Below are positions 61,909-64,000 of a DNA stretch of 64,000 nucleotides, in pieces. The position numbers and the translations under genes are program-made. The stretch spans positions 62,001 through 126,000 of the forward strand of contig VXLV01000032.1 in NCBI GenBank assembly GCA_009841405.1, read 5' to 3'. Every line of letters begins with the position of its first letter. The first letter of the stretch is position 1. This DNA is from Chloroflexota bacterium. Lineage in GTDB: Bacteria > Chloroflexota > Anaerolineae > Aggregatilineales > Phototrophicaceae. Under the pieces are notes generated by a model that searched no databases, had not been told where the DNA came from, and was given only the letters and a program-made list of their open reading frames with translations.

Positions 61909-64000
61909 CTACTCGTAACATTGCACGGCGAACACCGCCGCGGGAGCGTCGCCCTGGACTTTGACGACCTCCAGCTGCAACTGGTCGGTCTCCAGCGGCT
62001 GGTCGAATTCGATCGTGTTCACCGTTTGATGATTGTGTTTGACTTCCGACACTATCGCGCCGGCGCCGTCCTTGATGCGGTAATGCTCGACGACAAAGGG
62101 CATTGTCGCTTCGGGATGCCCTCGCAGCGTGGTTTCCATCGCGTGGTCAAAGTCGGTGTCAAACATGAGGGTGACTTTGCTAATGCTCTGCGGGACGACC
62201 CACTTGATATCCAGTTGCGGTGCCGGGTCGTCAGGATCCGCGACCCAGGCATTGGCTTGAGACGTCGGCCGGGCGACGCCGTTGCAGATATTCCGGGCAT
62301 CAAAGCCGTTGATCGGCGGATCAAACTGCATCGCCAGATTATGGCCGGCGGGCCGGCGCGGCGGCGTCCAGAATTCGAAGCTTTCGACGCCGATATCCGG
62401 CGGCGGAATCTGCGTCCGGCGGTATTGCAGCGCCAGCAAGCCGCTGACGCGCGTCCGGCTTAAATGCAATCGCAGCGCGGGATTCGCCATGACGCAGACA
62501 AAGACGTAACGGCCCTCGTCAATCAACTCGTCGAAGTCGAGCTCGATCCGCTGGTTGTCGCCCGCCGGCAGTTCGAAAGCGAGCGCCTTTAAGGTGACGT
62601 CCGGTGTGTGGTTGTCGAGTTTACTGCTCATACGCAGCTCTACATCAAGCTGGGTCGCTTCGTTCGCGTCGACCGTGATCGTCATGCGCGGTACGCGGCC
62701 GCGCTGCAGGGGCAGCATCTGCGCGTAGGGGCGCACTAGCGCATGCAGCGGGCCATCGTCGGGCAGGCGCTCCAGGCAGAGTTTGCTTGATGCGGTCACC
62801 TGGGCTTGCCGGACCAGGTTGACTTCATCATCCAGCTTGAATTGCGGGATGTAGCCGCCGACGCGCTGCAAATCGCGCTGGAGCAGCTTCATGTGTTCGG
62901 GCTCGGCGATATCGCGCGGCAGCAGGTTGCGCCCCACGCAATGCGCCGCCGCCATGCCGACCGACTGCGCCGCGGCAGCCAGGGTTAGCATGACGCGGGT
63001 CGAGCCGAATGCCACGTGCGAGGCGCTCATGATGCGTCCCGCAATGAAGAGGTTGCGGATATTCTTGCTGTATTGCGTTCGATAGGGCACTTGATAAACG
63101 CCCTTGGCATGCCACTGATCGCAGCCGGGCAACTCGCTGAAGACGCCGTCGGCCGGATGCAAGTCGATCGACCAACCGCCGAAGGAGATGGCGTCGTAGT
63201 GCTGGCGCTGCTCGACAACGTCTTGCTGGATCATCATGTAATCGCCTTCAAAGCGCCGGCTTTCGCGCTTGCCCGGGATATGACCGACCCATTCCAGCGT
63301 CAGCGTCTCGGCCTCCGGGAATTCGCCCGAATTCTTGATGTAATTCCAGACGCCGTAGACAACCTTCCACAACTGCCACTTGATCGTCTCGGTTTCGTGA
63401 ACGGTATCCAGGCGTCCGCCATATTCGATCCACCACAGGCGGCAGCCGTCGGTGGCCGTATTGAAACTGCGGAAACGGGGTATCTGCGTGATGTCATCCA
63501 GCGCGTAACTCGGCGGCACAAACTTGACCGGCTCGCCGATGTCTTTGCTGTAAAAGTAGATCGAATGGCCGAGCAGGTAGCCGTATTCTTCGCTCGGCGC
63601 GAATTTCTCGCCGAATTCCTCGCGCGATTCGGCGCCCATGCGGAAGGCGGCGCCGGCTTGAAAGGCGATGATCCCATCGCCAGAGGCATCGCAGAATAGC
63701 GGCGCGTAAAGTTCATACTGCGTTGAATTTTGGCTGCAGAAAGCGGTTACTGACTTGATCGTCTCGCCGTCCGACTTGCTTACGCGCACCGCGGCGGTAT
63801 TGAGCAGCAGCGTAATATTGTCCTCTTCGACGACCTTTTCCAGCAAGACGGTATCAAATATCAGGGCGTTGCCTTCTCTGTTGCGATACATATTCTCGAC
63901 CAGGATCTCGTCGATGACGCCGCCCTCGCGCGCCCAGCGGTTGTTGTTGTTCATGTGTGAAGTCGCGCCCAGCGCCCAAAGGCGGACTTCGCTGCTGGCG
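61909..64000 (-). CDS. FAD-dependent oxidoreductase (FAD_oxidored type), partial (N-terminus outside window)
   Basis: At least 696 aa are visible. The ATG at 63954 is not the true start: the frame stays open to the edge and the added residues (SSEVRLWALGATSHM) continue a conserved region, so the FAD-binding GxGxxG end lies beyond 64000. Recognisable parts are NNRWAREGGVIDEILVENMYRN, LFCDASGDGIIAFQAGAAFRMG, NLFIAGRIMSASHVAFGSTRVM and AAQSVGMAAAHC, the usual second flavin-binding block. A C-terminal beta-rich region (about 400-695) resembles a carbohydrate-binding or jelly-roll addition. Such proteins often accompany sulfatases and glycan genes in environmental bacteria. The substrate is unknown. 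Confidence 0.88.
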   Translation of the reverse strand, partial: ASSEVRLWALGATSHMNNNNRWAREGGVIDEILVENMYRNREGNALIFDTVLLEKVVEEDNITLLLNTAAVRVSKSDGETIKSVTAFCSQNSTQYELYAPLFCDASGDGIIAFQAGAAFRMGAESREEFGEKFAPSEEYGYLLGHSIYFYSKDIGEPVKFVPPSYALDDITQIPRFRSFNTATDGCRLWWIEYGGRLDTVHETETIKWQLWKVVYGVWNYIKNSGEFPEAETLTLEWVGHIPGKRESRRFEGDYMMIQQDVVEQRQHYDAISFGGWSIDLHPADGVFSELPGCDQWHAKGVYQVPYRTQYSKNIRNLFIAGRIMSASHVAFGSTRVMLTLAAAAQSVGMAAAHCVGRNLLPRDIAEPEHMKLLQRDLQRVGGYIPQFKLDDEVNLVRQAQVTASSKLCLERLPDDGPLHALVRPYAQMLPLQRGRVPRMTITVDANEATQLDVELRMSSKLDNHTPDVTLKALAFELPAGDNQRIELDFDELIDEGRYVFVCVMANPALRLHLSRTRVSGLLALQYRRTQIPPPDIGVESFEFWTPPRRPAGHNLAMQFDPPINGFDARNICNGVARPTSQANAWVADPDDPAPQLDIKWVVPQSISKVTLMFDTDFDHAMETTLRGHPEATMPFVVEHYRIKDGAGAIVSEVKHNHQTVNTIEFDQPLETDQLQLEVVKVQGDAPAAVFAVQCYE

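Noticed and set aside
63954..63956. ATG at 63954 as the start of the FAD-dependent oxidoreductase
   Set aside because: The frame is open to the window edge with family-like residues upstream, and the FAD GxGxxG end is missing, so the gene is truncated by the window.

Overview
This is a GC-rich, gene-dense bacterial chromosome segment with no mobile element, prophage or CRISPR array visible. Gene content suggests a Chloroflexota member, probably Anaerolineae-like: a glgA-glgC pair with a DUF3417-type glucan phosphorylase, a cdaA-cdaR pair, LysM/lamin-tail, SH3 and formylglycine-enzyme-fold surface proteins on Thr/Pro-rich linkers, many ABC importers without local ATPases, and a carbohydrate-catabolic suite (GH127, GH51, sulfatase, enolase-superfamily, PhyH and FAD-oxidoreductase proteins) of the kind often reported from environmental or host-associated Chloroflexota. 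The assignment is inferred from gene content and family resemblance only.

Layout. 1-7.0 kb: a PfkB-family kinase running off the left edge, surface and membrane-anchored proteins, a GNAT acetyltransferase, a cyclic-nucleotide-binding/PH-domain membrane protein, tatA, and a DUF1992 protein. 7.0-14.2 kb: glycogen metabolism (glgA, glgC, two tandem stand-alone CBM48 mini-proteins, a glucan phosphorylase) with one LLM-class flavin oxidoreductase. 14.2-27.5 kb: housekeeping genes (miaB, an SH3 lipoprotein, an unusual receiver-like fusion protein, polA, argF, cdaA-cdaR, der, lepB, a zinc-ribbon protein, tRNA-Glu) with several good sigma70-type promoters and a clear terminator.

27.5-47.2 kb: four ABC importer operons: two carbohydrate (CUT1-type) systems, one complete branched-chain amino-acid (liv) system on the minus strand, and one peptide (dpp-type) system. 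Between the carbohydrate systems lie a zinc-less MDR dehydrogenase and a GH127 beta-L-arabinofuranosidase. Each substrate-binding-protein gene is followed by a strong stem-loop before its permease gene. 47.2-51.2 kb: a polytopic protein with a spermidine-synthase-like methyltransferase-fold domain, coupled to an S9 peptidase.

51.3-64 kb: a glycan/sugar-acid region: xylose-isomerase-like and Gfo/Idh proteins, GH51 alpha-L-arabinofuranosidase, a second (classical) glycogen phosphorylase, a sulfatase, a DapA-family aldolase, a mandelate racemase/muconate lactonizing protein, a PhyH-type dioxygenase, and an FAD-dependent oxidoreductase running off the right edge. GH127 and GH51, a sugar dehydrogenase, an enolase-superfamily dehydratase candidate and a DapA-type aldolase together could form a non-phosphorylating L-arabinose pathway; this is inference.

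The most unusual object is the protein at 16459-18369. It joins a degenerate receiver domain, a Roadblock/LC7-like segment and a C-terminal domain resembling IS200/IS605 TnpA (Y1 transposase) in which both HUH histidines and the catalytic tyrosine are replaced. It looks like a domesticated, catalytically dead transposase fold put to a signalling or binding role.
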